A stretch of DNA of 64,000 nucleotides. Origin: CBDCZI01 sp965224495 (GTDB lineage: Bacteria > Bacteroidota > Bacteroidia > Cytophagales > JAAEPT01). The stretch lies in contig CBDCZI010000020.1 in assembly GCA_965224495.1 (NCBI GenBank), positions 124,001-188,000 on the forward strand, read 5' to 3'. Each line of letters begins with the position of its first letter. The first letter of the stretch is position 1. The position numbers and the translations under genes are program-made. Positions 1-11,912 of this stretch are shown here, in pieces. The notes beneath the pieces were generated by a model. That model made no database searches. It saw only the letters and a list, made by a program, of their open reading frames with translations, and was not told the origin of the DNA.

Positions 1-2
1 TA

Positions 3-182
3 CCTGAAGGGAAACAAGGAGTGAATTTTGGGATTAGCTTGAGTCTGTGGGATTATATTTTCAAAACAAATTATATTCCTCACGAAGGTGGAGAGATAGA
101 ATTAGGTTTTGAAAATGATGAAAAATTCCCTATTGATGATTTTGCTAAACAACTGATTTATCCAATAGGTAAAAAGGATTAG
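3..182 (+). CDS. Sterol desaturase / fatty acid hydroxylase family protein, C-terminal end (partial)
   Basis: The first 60 codons in frame 3 are the tail of a gene that starts before the window. The reading frame ends at a TAG. It contains GVNFGISLSLWDYIFKT, followed by an acidic stretch ending in DFAKQLIYP. This order, an aromatic NFG..LS.WD segment and then a terminal F..QL.YPF-like segment, is what I know from the C-terminus of sterol desaturase-family membrane di-iron hydroxylases. The histidine boxes that would prove the family lie upstream and cannot be seen. The assignment rests on this tail alone. No terminator is evident in the 108 bp before the convergent response regulator gene. 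Confidence 0.55.
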   Translation, partial: PEGKQGVNFGISLSLWDYIFKTNYIPHEGGEIELGFENDEKFPIDDFAKQLIYPIGKKD

Positions 183-290
183 GAAAAATAACTCGTTCTG
201 ATTTACCCACTTATGTTCAAGTAACGAACTTCATTTTATTGGTGTTTTAAACGAAAGGAAAGTTGGAAATAGAGAGGTCGCTAAAGTTTA

Positions 291-689
291 TTAACTAATA
301 AGTGCTCCTTTTACTATTTGTTCGGCGCTAGCTTTATTAAACGGCTTTGTTAATATATCTTTTATCAATGGTTCGGCTGTAGCTTTGCGTTGGTCTTCGG
401 GAAAAATAGTTGACGTAACAAGGTAAATAGACGTCGGATTGATATCAAAACTATTGTTTTGATAAGCTTTGATAAATTGAAACCCACTTGCGTCAGGCAT
501 ATTAATATCCAAAATAATAATGCGAGGAAATTCAAACATCCCTATTTTTTTCAAATAGTGCATGCCTTCTTTTGCCGATTTTTTGAAGATTACTTCGTAC
601 TTGTCACCCTCCAAGCTGTCAAAAATGTGCTGTAATAAAACACCAAACATTTCGTCGTCGTCAATACATAATATTTTGGTAGTAATCAT
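291..689 (-). CDS. Single-domain response regulator (CheY-like)
   Basis: This 132-residue protein is a stand-alone receiver domain. It has the acidic triad D10-D11-D12, the phospho-acceptor D61 in ILDINMPD, the switch residues T92/S93 in LVTST, and the conserved K115 in TKPF. No output domain follows, so it probably acts by protein-protein contact as an intermediate in a phosphorelay or as a regulator of another signalling enzyme. No histidine kinase is adjacent. The nearest signalling proteins in the window are the GAF/PAS and SpoIIE proteins at 11.9-17.4 kb. It is transcribed divergently from lptB with 119 bp between the start codons. Length is usual for the family. Its partner is unknown. 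Confidence 0.9.
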   Translation of the reverse strand: MITTKILCIDDDEMFGVLLQHIFDSLEGDKYEVIFKKSAKEGMHYLKKIGMFEFPRIIILDINMPDASGFQFIKAYQNNSFDINPTSIYLVTSTIFPEDQRKATAEPLIKDILTKPFNKASAEQIVKGALIS

Positions 690-808
690 TAAGTTGGGTT
701 AATTTGGTAAAAATATGTTTGATGATATACGCAGTATTTTATAATTTGTTCGATAAAAAGTAGCTAATCTACTACAAGACTATTGAAATGAATGATTAAA
801 TTGCTTCT

Positions 809-1540
809 ATGATATTAAAAGCCGATAACCTAATTAAAAAATACGGAAAACGAACAGTTGTAAAAGGCGTGAGCTTTGAAGTCGCACAAGGTGAAATCGT
901 GGGGTTACTTGGGCCAAACGGTGCAGGGAAAACTACTTCTTTTTATATGTGTGTTGGTTTGGTGAAGCCAAATGAAGGTGTCGTTACGCTAGGAGACGAA
1001 GATATTACTTCGTTACCAGTTTACAAAAGAGCAAAACGAGGACTCGGTTATTTGGCACAAGAAGCATCTGTTTTTAGAGATTTATCAGTAGAAGATAACT
1101 TAAGGGCAGTTTTGGAAATGACAAAGAAATCAAAAAAAGAACAAGCTGCGAAAGTAGAAGAGTTGTTGGAAGAATTTAGTTTAACACATGTTCGTAAAAA
1201 TTTAGGTAAGGTATTGAGCGGAGGAGAAAGACGTCGTACAGAGATTGCTCGTGCATTGGCAGTTGACCCTAAATTCGTATTATTAGATGAGCCATTTGCA
1301 GGAGTTGACCCTATTGCTGTGGCAGAGATTCAAAGTATTGTACACAAGCTTAAAGCTAAAAACATAGGTATTTTGATTACCGATCATAATGTAAACGAAA
1401 CCTTATCTATTACAGATAGAGCATATTTACTTTATGAAGGTAATATTTTGAAGTCAGGAACGGCAGAAGAGCTAGCGGCTGACGAAGAAGTTAGACGTCT
1501 GTATTTAGGAGAGCATTTTGAACTGAAAAGAAAAATCTAA
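809..1540 (+). CDS. lptB: LPS export ABC transporter ATP-binding protein LptB
   Basis: This 243-residue protein is the cytoplasmic ATPase of the Lpt bridge that moves lipopolysaccharide from the inner membrane to the outer membrane. Walker A is GPNGAGKT (35-42), the Q-loop is Q84, the signature is LSGGERRR (136-143), Walker B is FVLLDEP with D160/E161, and the H-loop is H193. The stretch [16 protein letters not shown] followed by [14 protein letters not shown] is specific to LptB within the ABC superfamily. LptF/G, LptC and LptA are not in the window, which is common for Bacteroidota. Its stop codon overlaps the next ATG by one base (TAATG), so the two genes are translationally linked. I found no convincing TAnnTTTG promoter upstream. 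Confidence 0.95.
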   Translation: MILKADNLIKKYGKRTVVKGVSFEVAQGEIVGLLGPNGAGKTTSFYMCVGLVKPNEGVVTLGDEDITSLPVYKRAKRGLGYLAQEASVFRDLSVEDNLRAVLEMTKKSKKEQAAKVEELLEEFSLTHVRKNLGKVLSGGERRRTEIARALAVDPKFVLLDEPFAGVDPIAVAEIQSIVHKLKAKNIGILITDHNVNETLSITDRAYLLYEGNILKSGTAEELAADEEVRRLYLGEHFELKRKI

Positions 1541-3057
1541 TGCCACTTTTAAGTTCTATCATCACTTGGGCAATGCGGAAACGTGCACACCAAACGGAGT
1601 TATTTTTGAAATATCCGATTGAGGTACAGAGTGACGTGTTTACTTATTTGATAGAGACAGCAAAAAACACAGCATGGGGACAAAAACACCGATATAAATC
1701 AATTGGGTCGATAAAAGAATTTCAAGAGCAAGTTCCTGTTTCTACTTATGAAACATTGTTTCCGTACATTGAACGGATGCTAAAAGGGGAGCAAAACATA
1801 TTATGGCCTACCACTATTTCTTGGTTCTCTAAATCTTCAGGAACTACCAATGCACGTAGTAAATTTATACCTGTTAGCGAAGAGGCTTTACAAGAATGTC
1901 ATATCAAGGCAGGTAAAGATATGATGTCTTTTTATATCAATAATTTTAATCATCAGGCTTTATTTAAAGGGAAAAGTTTATCCATCGGCGGAAGTCTTAG
2001 CGAAAACCCTTTGTATGAGGGTTCTTATATCGGTGATGTTTCAGCCATTTTTATGCAAAACTTACCTTTCTATGCGGAGTTCAAACGTGCTCCCTCGATA
2101 GAAACGGCCTTAATTAGTGATTGGGATATGAAGTTGGCTCGTATGTTGGTCGAAACCCCTCAAGAAAATATTACTTCGTTTAGTGGTGTGCCGACGTGGA
2201 TTTTAGTGCTTATCCGTAAATTATTGGAAGTACAAAAGGTGGATAGTATTTTAGAGATATGGCCTAATTTAGAGCTTTTTGCTCACGGTGGTGTTTCGTT
2301 TGAGCCTTATAGAGAGCTATTCAAAAAACTCATTCCGAAAGAAGGTTTTAATTACCAAGAGGTGTATAATGCCTCTGAAGGTTTTTTTGCCATTCAAGAC
2401 GAACCTAATCGCAATGATTTGTTACTCATGCTTGATTATGGTATCTTCTATGAGTTTATTACCATGGACGAATTGGGTAAAACCAACCCAAAAGTAATTA
2501 CCCTTGAAAGTGTGAAATTACATACCAATTATGCTTTAGTGATTTCTACAAACGCTGGGTTGTGGCGCTATATGATTGGCGACACTATAAAGTTCACCTC
2601 TCTCTACCCTTTCCGTATTAAAATTTCGGGACGAACAAAACATTTTATCAATGCGTTTGGTGAAGAAGTTATTATCGAGAATGCTGAAACGGCAATAGTT
2701 GAGGCTTGTGAAAAAACAGGTGCTATTATTAGTAATTACACAGCAGGACCTCGTTATATGAAAGAAAACGAAAAAGGTGGTCACGAATGGGTAATAGAAT
2801 TTGAAAAACAGCCTAATGATTTAGAGCAATTTACCTTATTACTCGACAATAAAATACGTGAAATCAATTCGGATTATGACGCCAAAAGGCAACATGATTT
2901 GGCTTTGACTTGTTTAAAGGTTTTCACTGTTCCTCAAGGCACTTTTTACGAATGGATGAAACAACGAGGGAAGTTAGGTGCTCAACACAAAGTGCCCCGT
3001 TTGTCTAATTCAAGAGAATATTTAGACAGTATACTTTCTTTAGCAAAGACGCTTTAA
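1540..3057 (+). CDS. GH3 family acyl-acid adenylating protein
   Basis: This 505-residue protein belongs to the GH3 group of the acyl-adenylate-forming superfamily, named after plant auxin-conjugating enzymes. The phosphate-binding loop SSGTTNARSK lies at 99-108. Further conserved parts are FSGVPTWILV, YNASEGFFAIQDE, and a C-terminal lid starting at ISGRTKHFINAFGEEV. Bacterial members are widespread in Bacteroidota, but their substrates are not established. By family logic it activates a carboxylic acid with ATP and transfers it to an amine or thiol. It starts inside the stop codon of lptB and is followed 18 bp later by a PLP enzyme, so the three genes probably form one transcript. No signal peptide is seen, so it should be cytoplasmic. 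Confidence 0.88.
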   Translation: MPLLSSIITWAMRKRAHQTELFLKYPIEVQSDVFTYLIETAKNTAWGQKHRYKSIGSIKEFQEQVPVSTYETLFPYIERMLKGEQNILWPTTISWFSKSSGTTNARSKFIPVSEEALQECHIKAGKDMMSFYINNFNHQALFKGKSLSIGGSLSENPLYEGSYIGDVSAIFMQNLPFYAEFKRAPSIETALISDWDMKLARMLVETPQENITSFSGVPTWILVLIRKLLEVQKVDSILEIWPNLELFAHGGVSFEPYRELFKKLIPKEGFNYQEVYNASEGFFAIQDEPNRNDLLLMLDYGIFYEFITMDELGKTNPKVITLESVKLHTNYALVISTNAGLWRYMIGDTIKFTSLYPFRIKISGRTKHFINAFGEEVIIENAETAIVEACEKTGAIISNYTAGPRYMKENEKGGHEWVIEFEKQPNDLEQFTLLLDNKIREINSDYDAKRQHDLALTCLKVFTVPQGTFYEWMKQRGKLGAQHKVPRLSNSREYLDSILSLAKTL

Positions 3058-3075
3058 ACTTATTGTGCTGATAAA

Positions 3076-4008
3076 ATGTTGGATTTACACCAAAAAGTAA
3101 ACGCTCCTCTACAACAACTCAACGACCCTCTTTTTGAAGAGAAAGGAATTGATGTTTTTATTAAACGAGAAGATTTAATTCACCCAAATATAAGCGGTAA
3201 CAAGTGGCGAAAGCTCAAATACAATTTAATAGAAGCAAAAGAAAAAGGGTTCAAAAAAATATTGACTTTTGGTGGTGCTTACTCTAATCATATTCATGCG
3301 TTGGCAACGGCTGGAAACTTATTAGATTTTCAAATGATAGGTTGTATTCGTGGTGAAGAACATTTGCCGTTGAATGCTACGCTTTCGTTTGCACAAAAAA
3401 ACGGGATGCAGTTTCATTATATGTCTCGGTCAGCCTACCGTGAAAAAACGTCTCCTGTAATTATTGAAGAATTAAAGAACCAATTTGGTGATGTTTTCCT
3501 TATTCCCGAAGGAGGAACAAATGAGTCGGCAGTAAAGGGTTGTGCAGAGGTTGTGGACGAAATTGGTTTTGTGCCTGATTATTTGTTTTGTGCTATTGGT
3601 ACTGGTGGTACCTTGTCAGGGCTGATTACAGGAATGAACGGGAATGGGCGAATTTTGGGTGTTTCAGCATTAAAAGGAGGTGACTTTTTGACTAAGGACA
3701 TTTCACTGCTAACTGATACGTCTTTTTCTAATTGGCAAGTATTGACTGATTACCATTTTGGCGGTTATGCAAAAACTACAACAGAGTTATTTTCATTTAT
3801 CCGAAAGTTCAAAGAGCAACACGACATCTTATTAGACCCAATTTACACTTCTAAAATGGCTATCGCTTTTTATGACTTACTCGGTAAAAACACTTTTAAG
3901 CGAGGAAGTAAGGTTGTTTTGATACATACTGGCGGACTACAAGGTTGGCAAGGTATGATACAACAAAACAAAGTCAATGAGGACTTTATGAGAGAAGTTT
4001 TGAAATAA
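3076..4008 (+). CDS. PLP-dependent ACC deaminase / D-cysteine desulfhydrase family protein
   Basis: This 310-residue enzyme is a fold-type II PLP protein. The lysine that should bind PLP is K43 in SGNKWRKLKYN, which aligns with the GNKTRKLEY motif of ACC deaminase and D-cysteine desulfhydrase. The substrate-side segment TFGGAYSNHIHALA and the phosphate-binding glycine loop GTGGTLSGL are both present. The family either opens 1-aminocyclopropane-1-carboxylate or degrades D-cysteine, and I cannot separate the two from sequence. Bacteroidota members are usually annotated as desulfhydrases. It is the third gene of the lptB operon. A hairpin at 4078-4109 lies about 70 bp after the stop. Confidence 0.87.
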   Translation: MLDLHQKVNAPLQQLNDPLFEEKGIDVFIKREDLIHPNISGNKWRKLKYNLIEAKEKGFKKILTFGGAYSNHIHALATAGNLLDFQMIGCIRGEEHLPLNATLSFAQKNGMQFHYMSRSAYREKTSPVIIEELKNQFGDVFLIPEGGTNESAVKGCAEVVDEIGFVPDYLFCAIGTGGTLSGLITGMNGNGRILGVSALKGGDFLTKDISLLTDTSFSNWQVLTDYHFGGYAKTTTELFSFIRKFKEQHDILLDPIYTSKMAIAFYDLLGKNTFKRGSKVVLIHTGGLQGWQGMIQQNKVNEDFMREVLK

Positions 4009-4073
4009 AATCAATCACAGCATCCACCAAAAAATGGGTCTTCACAATATAGTAAAAATTAGATTTTGGGCAT

Positions 4074-4110
4074 AAAAAAAGCCTCTGTATAATTAAATAC
4101 AGAGGCTTTA
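4074..4110 (-). terminator. Rho-independent terminator of the rRNA operon (bidirectional)
   Basis: A perfect 13-bp inverted repeat (AAAGCCTCTGTAT at 4078-4090 and its complement at 4097-4109) encloses a 6-nt loop. Read on the minus strand, it is followed by a run of seven U just after the 5S rRNA. On the plus strand the A/T tail is weaker, but the hairpin could also end the lptB operon. Confidence 0.85.
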
Positions 4111-4117
4111 AAATAAG

Positions 4118-4226
4118 GTTGGCGGCTATCTACTCTCCCACATATGATTGCAGTACCATCGACGCTACAGGGCTTAACTTCTCTGTTCGGAAAGGGAAGA
4201 GGTGAACACCTGCGCTATTACCACCA
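4118..4226 (-). rRNA. rrf: 5S ribosomal RNA
   Basis: The minus strand reads GGTGGTAATAGCGCAGGTG at the 5' end and closes with CCGCCAACC at the 3' end. These ends pair as the terminal 5S helix (GGUGG with CCGCC), and the interior carries the usual GAAC/loop segments. The length of about 109 nt is typical. It is the last product of the rRNA operon, about 200 nt after the 23S gene and just before the terminator. Exact ends are estimated from the helix. Confidence 0.93.
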
Positions 4227-4398
4227 TTCTTTTTAGGCTTCTTGCTAGTTGCTTTTGGCTCCTAGCAGTTGTATATCTCCAAACTTATCCTGGATATACT
4301 ACCTGTAATATTATAAATTGTTCTTTGAAGTTTATCTTCGTAGTTATCTTGCGACTTACTACTAAAGACTTACGACTTTAATTAACAATAATGAGAGA

Positions 4399-4428
4399 GA
4401 AATTAAATCACCAAAGAGATATTTGATG

Positions 4429-4433
<5 letters not shown>
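4399..4433 (-). other. 23S precursor processing stem, 3' strand
   Basis: GAAATTAAATCACC at 4399-4412 is perfectly complementary over 14 bases to 7322-7335 on the other side of the 23S gene. The pairing resumes at GGGAAG (4428-4433) with CTTCCC (7308-7313). This is the expected RNase III substrate stem that loops out 23S in the primary transcript. Confidence 0.8.
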
Positions 4434-7307
<2,874 letters not shown>

Positions 7308-7312
<5 letters not shown>

Positions 7313-7335
7313 CGATCTCTCGGTGATTTAATTTC
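7308..7335 (-). other. 23S precursor processing stem, 5' strand
   Basis: This is the partner of 4399-4433. GGTGATTTAATTTC at 7322-7335 pairs perfectly with 4399-4412 across the 2.9-kb 23S gene. The stem fixes the approximate mature 23S 5' end near 7312. Confidence 0.8.
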
Positions 7336-7496
7336 TTTCTTCTCTCAAAATGTTATTGAACTCTTTACTCTGCTATCCTCTACTACTCGTTGGCGTAGAT
7401 TCCTTCAGACTATAGGAGTAAGTAAACCTTTAACAGTTTACTTACCTTTATATTTTATAATTAAGATAAAGCAGCAACGCTTATAATATTCTCTAG
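7313..7496 (-). other. 16S-23S internal transcribed spacer without tRNA genes
   Basis: The spacer is only about 185 bp. It contains no cloverleaf, no TTCGAATC-type T-arm and no CCA-proximal stem, so the Ile and Ala tRNAs usual in Bacteroidota rRNA operons are absent. It holds a 10-bp hairpin (GTAAGTAAAC at 7418-7427 with its complement at 7436-7445) and one strand of each rRNA processing stem. Confidence 0.85.
7458..7477 (-). other. 16S precursor processing stem, 3' strand
   Basis: TAATTAAGATAAAGCAGCAA on the plus strand at 7458-7477 is complementary to 9098-9117 over 20 positions, with two differences. The segment lies 20-40 nt past the 16S 3' end, where an RNase III stem is expected. Confidence 0.75.
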
Positions 7497-9019
<1,523 letters not shown>

Positions 9020-9097
9020 AAAGTTTTTTAATGTCTATAATAATATAAACTCCTGAATCCAAAACTTAAAATTCATCCCTACTATCCAACTTCAATA

Positions 9098-9117
9098 TTG
9101 CTGTTTTATCTCAATTA
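9098..9117 (-). other. 16S precursor processing stem, 5' strand
   Basis: TTGCTGTTTTATCTCAATTA on the plus strand pairs with 7458-7477 across the 16S gene. The two mismatching positions are compatible with G-U pairs. It lies in the operon leader about 80 nt before the 16S 5' end. Confidence 0.75.
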
Positions 9118-9190
9118 TTAAAATTCTCTTTATCGAACTGTCTCCCTTTTCTCAACTTGACTCTCGTCCCGTTGTTTCGTTAAGGGATTG

Positions 9191-9220
9191 CAAAGGTAAC
9201 ACAAACTTTTCAATACGCAA
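9191..9220 (-). promoter_or_regulatory. rRNA operon promoter
   Basis: Read on the minus strand, a TTG (complement of 9218-9220) is followed after exactly 19 nt by TACCTTTG (complement of 9191-9198) and then C. This matches the Bacteroidota primary sigma consensus TTG-N19-TAnnTTTGC. Transcription should start near 9185, giving a leader of about 165 nt before the 16S gene that includes the 5' processing strand. Confidence 0.8.
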
Positions 9221-9811
9221 CTCCTAATACACTTAATTTATAATGTTTTTTTAGGTGGTAATTTACTACGCGGGATTATTCGCTGATTTAGAGCTATTAA
9301 CAAGCCTTTCTTCGCTCAAAAGTTTTTTACCTTTTTTTGTTTATGGTCGTTAGATATTTTTTTCCTTATGGTTACAGCGAAATCACCCCTTACGCAAACC
9401 TGCCAAGTTTTAAAAACTTGGCAGGTTAACCAAAACACCACAGCAAAAACTGGCTTTTTAAAACTCCGCTAATCCTTTTTAATTGTAGCACCTGTCAAAT
9501 TTAGATTGAATTGCTTTTTTGTTCTTCGTTGTTTACTCACATTGAACGCATTGCAAATGCGCTCTAGCCGTATTGTTTTTTGTTTACTATTTAGCTGTGC
9601 TGTATCAGATGCTGAAACGAGTTCAGCAGGACTTCGACTTTTTTTGTTGGGTAGAGGGTTGTATTTACTTTGTATATTGCTTGTTTTCAATTAATTATGA
9701 CTACCACCCCTTGAAATAAGGAGGGGGATTCCGTGTTTGTTTTTTTTGACATAGTGTATTCTTAAGTAATAGTTCTCTCCCTTTTACTATTGCTATTTAT
9801 TAGTTACTCCC
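9221..9811. other. Intergenic stretch with palindromic and dispersed-repeat-like DNA
   Basis: About 590 bp without a credible gene lies between the rRNA promoter and the first structured RNA element. It holds the 14-bp palindrome at 9397-9427 and, around 9540-9640, the string CAGATGCTGAAACGAGTTCAG. That string resembles intergenic repeats I remember from other Bacteroidota genomes. The two overlapping 62- and 73-codon ORFs there look like repeat-derived noise. Confidence 0.5.
9397..9427. repeat. Perfect 14-bp inverted repeat (REP-like)
   Basis: AACCTGCCAAGTTT (9397-9410) and its exact complement (9414-9427) flank a 3-nt centre TAA. No U-run follows on either strand and no gene ends nearby, so it is not an ordinary terminator. 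Similar CCTGCCAAG palindromes recur in Bacteroidota intergenic DNA. Confidence 0.7.
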
Positions 9812-10050
9812 GCGTGAGGGATTGTAGTGGAAATCCTTGAGGTTCTCTGCTCTTCTTTGATTAATGAGAATAGTCTGGCACTTAGTATTTCTTAAGTAAC
9901 GGTGCTCTTCGCTCCGAAAGATTGAGAGCGGTAAGCCCGACCCCGTCCTTTTCTTGTGGCTGTTTGCTCTCCTTTATATCTAAGACTGATTGCAGGGTTT
10001 TTATCTTCCCCCACAAAGAAAGGGGACACGCCCTAATTATTGTTGGGGAT
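9812..10050 (+). ncRNA. Structured RNA element, copy A (Flavo-1-like family)
   Basis: This is one of four related intergenic elements in the window. Module 1 begins GCGTGAGGGATTGTAG (9812), continues GGAAATCC, and after a variable loop reaches AAAGATTGAGAGCGG (9917) and TAAGCCCGACCCCG (9931-9944). AGCC pairs with GGCT at 9958-9961. Module 2 is the segment GGGGACACGCCCTAAT (10022-10037). It sits inside a hairpin made of TCCCCCACAA and TTGTTGGGGA, with a U-run after it. The conserved strings and pairing are seen directly; the link to Flavo-1 is from memory. It lies in front of the 10071 gene. Ends are approximate. Confidence 0.6.
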
Positions 10051-10058
10051 TTTTTCCT

Positions 10059-10066
10059 TATTTTTG
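10059..10066 (+). promoter_or_regulatory. -7 promoter element TATTTTTG
   Basis: This is a perfect TAnnTTTG match 5 bp before the ATG at 10071. No TTG lies at the ideal spacing; the best has 16 nt. If used, the mRNA would be leaderless or nearly so. Confidence 0.4.
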
Positions 10067-10070
10067 GTTT

Positions 10071-10418
10071 ATGGATACGACACAACTGCATGCGGACTGG
10101 TTTGAGCTGATTAATGCGCTGGAAGCTATTTTGGGAAAGCGACCTAATGATTTGAACGCGGTATTGTTTTTGATTGGCGTACAGGAACTGGGGCAGGGTG
10201 CAAAAGAGTTTAGCAAGGAAGAAAAGCAAGACTTAATGCATATTGCGACGTGTGAGTTGTTGAGTTATGATGGGTTTTATGCACTGAGGTCGAGAGATGA
10301 GCAGGGTTGGCCTCATTATGATTTGATAAAGGCGGTGCCAAAGGATGCAGTGAAGTTTCAGGTGCGTTTGTTACGAAAAAATGCACTGATTTATTTTCAG
10401 AAACAAGGGGTTATTTAA
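10071..10418 (+). CDS. Conserved Bacteroidota protein of unknown function
   Basis: This 115-residue protein starts at the ATG of MDTTQLHADW. The reading frame is open further upstream, but that part lies inside the structured RNA element and its promoter, so I reject it. The protein is rich in charged helices, with an FSKEEKQDLMHIATCELLS segment and a GWPHYDLIKAVP segment near the end. It has no signal peptide or membrane segment, so it should be cytoplasmic. I recall homologous small proteins in many Bacteroidota, all of unknown function. It is followed 9 bp later by a MORN-repeat protein, probably in the same operon. Confidence 0.75.
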   Translation: MDTTQLHADWFELINALEAILGKRPNDLNAVLFLIGVQELGQGAKEFSKEEKQDLMHIATCELLSYDGFYALRSRDEQGWPHYDLIKAVPKDAVKFQVRLLRKNALIYFQKQGVI

Positions 10419-10427
10419 TTGTATAAA

Positions 10428-11060
10428 ATGAAAGGTTTTTTGATTGCTATAATGTGTTTGGTAAGTGGGTTGACTTTTGGGAATCAAAAGCCTCCGACAA
10501 AGGATGTTTCTTATGAGGCGTTTGAAATTAGTGCGCATTTACTTTATGTGAAGGGTACTGATGTGCTTTTTTCGGGGAAAATTGACGAACGATTTGCTAA
10601 TGGTTTTTCTCGAATGAAAGGCAAGGCGGTGAATGGAAAGCTGGAAGGAACGGTAGTATTGTTTTATCCTGATGGCGTGAAAAAATCGGAGGGTTTGTTT
10701 CAGCATGGTGCCAAAAATGGCGTTTGGAAGTTTTGGTATGCCAATAAGCAACTAAAATCGGAAGGGGCTTATCTCGAGGGTGTGCGTGATGGGAAATGGG
10801 CTATGTTTTATCCGACGGGTGAAAAATCACAAAGCCGTATTTTTAAGAGAGGTTATAATGATGAAAAATTTGTCAGTTGGTACAAAGACGGAAAGGTGCG
10901 TGAGGAGGGTGAGTATTTTGAGGGTATGATTGTCGGACACTGGCGTACTTTTTATGAAGACGGTGAGCCTCGTAGCCATATTTTGTATGACCAACATGGT
11001 AATGTTCAAATCTACGAAATGTGGATGGAGGATGGTACGAAAGTGGAGTACGGGTATTAG
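10428..11060 (+). CDS. Secreted MORN-repeat (YwqK-like) protein
   Basis: This protein of about 210 residues starts at ATG 10428, which gives a clean signal peptide (MKGFLIAIMCLVSGLTFG). The TTG nine bases upstream is unlikely. The mature part is built of MORN-type repeats: LEGTVVLFYPDGVKKSEG, KNGVWKFWYANKQLKSEG, RDGKWAMFYPTGEKSQ, EKFVSWYKDGKVREEG and VGHWRTFYEDGEPRS. Each has the G.W.FY.DG...EG pattern of about 23 residues. Such proteins are abundant in Bacteroidota, and one group is annotated as YwqK antitoxin-like without proof. It is probably periplasmic or surface exposed. It shares an operon with the preceding small gene and ends at a strong terminator. Confidence 0.85.
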   Translation: MKGFLIAIMCLVSGLTFGNQKPPTKDVSYEAFEISAHLLYVKGTDVLFSGKIDERFANGFSRMKGKAVNGKLEGTVVLFYPDGVKKSEGLFQHGAKNGVWKFWYANKQLKSEGAYLEGVRDGKWAMFYPTGEKSQSRIFKRGYNDEKFVSWYKDGKVREEGEYFEGMIVGHWRTFYEDGEPRSHILYDQHGNVQIYEMWMEDGTKVEYGY

Positions 11061-11078
11061 TCTTTTATTTGTCTAACA

Positions 11079-11118
11079 AAAAAGCCTCATCAATTAGTTA
11101 ATTGATGAGGCTTTTTTG
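11079..11118. terminator. Bidirectional Rho-independent terminator
   Basis: A perfect 19-bp inverted repeat (11079-11097 with 11100-11118, 2-nt centre) has six A at its left edge and six T at its right edge. It therefore works for the convergent genes on both sides. Confidence 0.88.
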
Positions 11119-11132
11119 TGCAATGAAAGGGT

Positions 11133-11867
11133 TTACTTTCTCATTTTCTTCCATAGCTTTTGGTCACGGAAATGGTTAAGAATACCGTCTTCACCTTTTG
11201 ATTTTAACAGTAATTTGTGGGTTGCCATTCTGATAATCTCAAGTTCGAGGTGTTCTCCTTCTGAGTTTTTGTCTAATTTATCTAAAAACAAAGTTGTTCC
11301 TTTTTTATCGATATGCCAATTTCCTGAGGCAACAGGTGTTTTTTGTCCTGCAGGAATGATAACGTAACTCATGTCTTTATTGAACTCTATCACCATATCT
11401 ATGTTTGATTGCTCATCACTTTCGTAACAATGCCAGTTGTTAACTATCAAATGCTCCTTATGTGTAAGGTGAGCAGATTTTTTACTTGCAGGAGTCATCT
11501 CAATTACAGAAGTCCCTCCGTCAAAACCGGCAAGGTTTAAATGGTCTTTATCGATACGTTTGATTGTTAGCGTCTTTTCTGTATTAGAGACATCATCTTT
11601 TAACACTATTTTCGTATCATTTTCTATGAGCTTGTATGTTCCTCTATGCGTTTCTTCATAGATGGCTGTAACTGTAAATTCTCCTTTTTTTGTAAAGGAA
11701 ACCATTAGTTTTGAATGCTTAGGCGTAACCTCTACTCCTTGCTGGGTTTCTCTTATTAGTTTCCATTGTCCTTTTAATAACTTGGCTGTTGGCGATTTTT
11801 TTGCGAAAGCAAAAGAGGTGCAAAGTAATAAGACTAGAAATAGAGAGGTGATTTTTTTGATATGCAT
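11133..11867 (-). CDS. Secreted lipocalin-like protein, unknown function
   Basis: This 244-residue protein has a clear signal peptide (MHIKKITSLFLVLLLCTSFAFA, cleaved about residue 22). The mature part looks like two consecutive beta-rich lipocalin-like units. The first starts LLKGQWKLIRETQQG (about 30-125) and the second starts IVNNWHCYESDEQ (about 140-240). Both open with the W-containing strand seen in Bacteroidota lipocalin-like domains. No ligand can be inferred. It stands alone between a convergent terminator and the large sensor phosphatase gene, which lies 45 bp upstream on the same strand, so read-through from that gene is possible. Confidence 0.7.
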   Translation of the reverse strand: MHIKKITSLFLVLLLCTSFAFAKKSPTAKLLKGQWKLIRETQQGVEVTPKHSKLMVSFTKKGEFTVTAIYEETHRGTYKLIENDTKIVLKDDVSNTEKTLTIKRIDKDHLNLAGFDGGTSVIEMTPASKKSAHLTHKEHLIVNNWHCYESDEQSNIDMVIEFNKDMSYVIIPAGQKTPVASGNWHIDKKGTTLFLDKLDKNSEGEHLELEIIRMATHKLLLKSKGEDGILNHFRDQKLWKKMRK

Positions 11868-11912
11868 AGTTTGTTGTTTTAATGTATTTGTTTAAATATA
11901 GCTATGAATGGT

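Noticed and set aside
7313..7496. tRNA-Ile or tRNA-Ala in the rRNA spacer
   Set aside because: No acceptor stem, anticodon arm or T-arm sequence could be found on either strand.
9469..9694. Overlapping 73-codon (minus) and 62-codon (plus) ORFs
   Set aside because: Both come from the repeat-like string in this stretch; no promoter, no family, and the two frames mirror each other.
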